DNA from: Candidatus Bathyarchaeota archaeon
Lineage (GTDB): Archaea; Thermoproteota; Bathyarchaeia; Bathyarchaeales; B26-1
Assembly: GCA_018396795.1 (NCBI GenBank)
Contig: JAGTRH010000087.1
Coordinates: forward strand, 1 to 6,143
DNA: 6,143 nt
Direction of reading: 5' to 3'
Part shown: one piece after another, positions 5,145 through 6,143 of the stretch
Layout: each line of letters opens with the position of its first letter
Numbering within the stretch: position 1 is the first letter of the stretch
Notes under the pieces: model-generated
The model's database searches: none
The model's input: only the letters and a program-made list of their open reading frames with translations
Told to the model about the DNA's origin: nothing
Made by a program: the position numbers and the translations under genes

Positions 5145-6143
5145 ATGAGGATCGACGGCGTATTTATTGAAAACATTAGATCCCACGTTAAATCCTACGT
5201 GAAATTCTCAAAGGGCTTTAACTGCCTAGTTGGAGGATTAGGGGCTGGGAAATCCAGCATTCTATACGCCATCGACTTCGTCCTCTTCGGCGACCCATTA
5301 GGCAGAAGCTATGAGTATCTTCTACGTGAGGGAGCTGATGTCTGCAGAGCGGCCCTAAAATTCATAGAAGGCGGTAAAGAGTACACTATATGGAGGGGTC
5401 TCAGAAGAAAAGGGGAACATATAGTTCAAGATAATGAACAACTTAAACTTTTTGAGGGAGATAAGCTCCTAGCGGAAATGAAGAATGAAGCCATTGCTGA
5501 ACAGTTAAAATCCATTATTGGGGTAGATAAGGAAATTTTCCGCGAGATTATGTGGGTTAGGCAGGAGAAACTTAAGGAAATACTTGATATGACCCCGGGT
5601 GAGAGACAGAGAAAGATGGATCAGCTATTTGGAATTTCAGACTACGAGGTCTCCTGGACAAATTTAAGGCCCCTTCAAAGATGGTATGAAAGCGAACGTG
5701 AAACCTTAACGCGCGACCCAGACGTAATAAGCATAGAGGACATACAAAAGAAATACGATGAAACTGTAAAGGAACTGGCGTTAAGGGACGCTGAACTGGA
5801 GGAGGCTAGAAATCAGGTTCAGGAGGCCGAGGAGAAACTTAAGGAGGCTTCAGCTCGCCTTGAGGAAATGAAAGCACTACGGCAAAAAAGTGAAGAAATG
5901 AAGGCGGAGGAAACTAGGCTTAGGGCTGGGATCAGCAGCGCTGAAACACTGTGCACTAGATTGGCAAATGAAATCAGGGAGAGAAAAATGAAAATAAATG
6001 ATTTGGAAAAGCGCTTAGAATCCCAAAATATTCAGGAGGAAAACGTTAAAAAGATAATTGCAGATCTAGGCTTACCTGCAGATGCCTCCTCAGATTACAT
6101 TCAATCGTATATTGCCAGCATTATTGAGCAAACCTCAAGCATG
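5145..6143 (+). CDS. rad50: DNA double-strand break repair ATPase Rad50, N-terminal part (cut by window edge)
   Basis: This is the SMC-like ATPase that clamps DNA ends and controls Mre11. Exactly 333 codons are visible and the frame is open at the right edge. The N-terminal lobe starts MRIDGVFIENIRSHVKS, with Walker A GGLGAGKSS (30-38, Lys36, Ser37). The Q-loop is in EIMWVRQEKLKEIL (134-147, Gln140), followed by TPGERQRKMDQLFGI (150-164), the conserved step into the coil. From about 200 the sequence is a charged heptad-type coiled coil rich in Glu and Lys, with a possible break at about 308-320 (LGLPADASSDY). The CxxC zinc hook, signature motif, Walker B and C-terminal lobe must lie beyond the window. 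The P-loop has Leu32 where Asn is usual (GxNGxGKS). It is in an operon with mre11; in many archaea herA and nurA are also close by, but none is visible here. Confidence 0.94.
   Translation, partial: MRIDGVFIENIRSHVKSYVKFSKGFNCLVGGLGAGKSSILYAIDFVLFGDPLGRSYEYLLREGADVCRAALKFIEGGKEYTIWRGLRRKGEHIVQDNEQLKLFEGDKLLAEMKNEAIAEQLKSIIGVDKEIFREIMWVRQEKLKEILDMTPGERQRKMDQLFGISDYEVSWTNLRPLQRWYESERETLTRDPDVISIEDIQKKYDETVKELALRDAELEEARNQVQEAEEKLKEASARLEEMKALRQKSEEMKAEETRLRAGISSAETLCTRLANEIRERKMKINDLEKRLESQNIQEENVKKIIADLGLPADASSDYIQSYIASIIEQTSSM

Noticed and set aside
1..6143. A defence island, CRISPR array or mobile element
   Set aside because: There are no spaced direct repeats, transposase or integrase motifs, terminal inverted repeats or tRNA-like sequence; Mre11-Rad50 here is the housekeeping repair pair.

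Overview
The window looks like chromosomal DNA of an archaeon. The signs are an adjacent mre11-rad50 pair whose proteins resemble archaeal family members, archaeal-type TATA/BRE-like boxes ahead of genes, purine-rich Shine-Dalgarno sites, two TTG starts, and a G+C content that by eye is in the low-to-mid 40s percent. The Mre11 motif GSHD, in place of GNHD, is something I recall from thaumarchaeal-type proteins. A TACK-group lineage (for example Bathyarchaeia) is therefore my best guess, but nothing here fixes the taxon.

Layout. (1) Positions 1-1123, minus strand: a two-gene ABC-2-type exporter operon. The ATPase (377-1123) is followed after one base by the permease, which is cut off by the left edge of the window. 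(2) Positions 1124-1489: a 366-bp divergent intergenic region. It holds a minus-strand promoter with two inverted repeats, one of them perfect with 9-bp arms, and a possible 43-codon small ORF on the plus strand. (3) Positions 1490-2245, plus strand: a class I SAM-dependent methyltransferase-like protein with an atypical glycine motif. (4) Positions 2294-3820, minus strand, convergent with gene 3: a membrane-anchored DUF362 protein. (5) Positions 3942-6143, plus strand, divergent from the DUF362 gene: mre11 (complete) and rad50 (N-terminal third only, running off the right edge), joined with zero intervening bases.

The window contains two clear functional units: an exporter and the Mre11-Rad50 DNA-end processing complex. 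The methyltransferase and the DUF362 protein are single genes with no evident functional link to either. I found no CRISPR array, transposon, tRNA or rRNA, and no convincing undescribed multi-gene system. The parts most worth a second look are the palindrome-rich control region of the ABC operon, the unlisted small ORF, and lineage-type active-site variants in Mre11 and Rad50.
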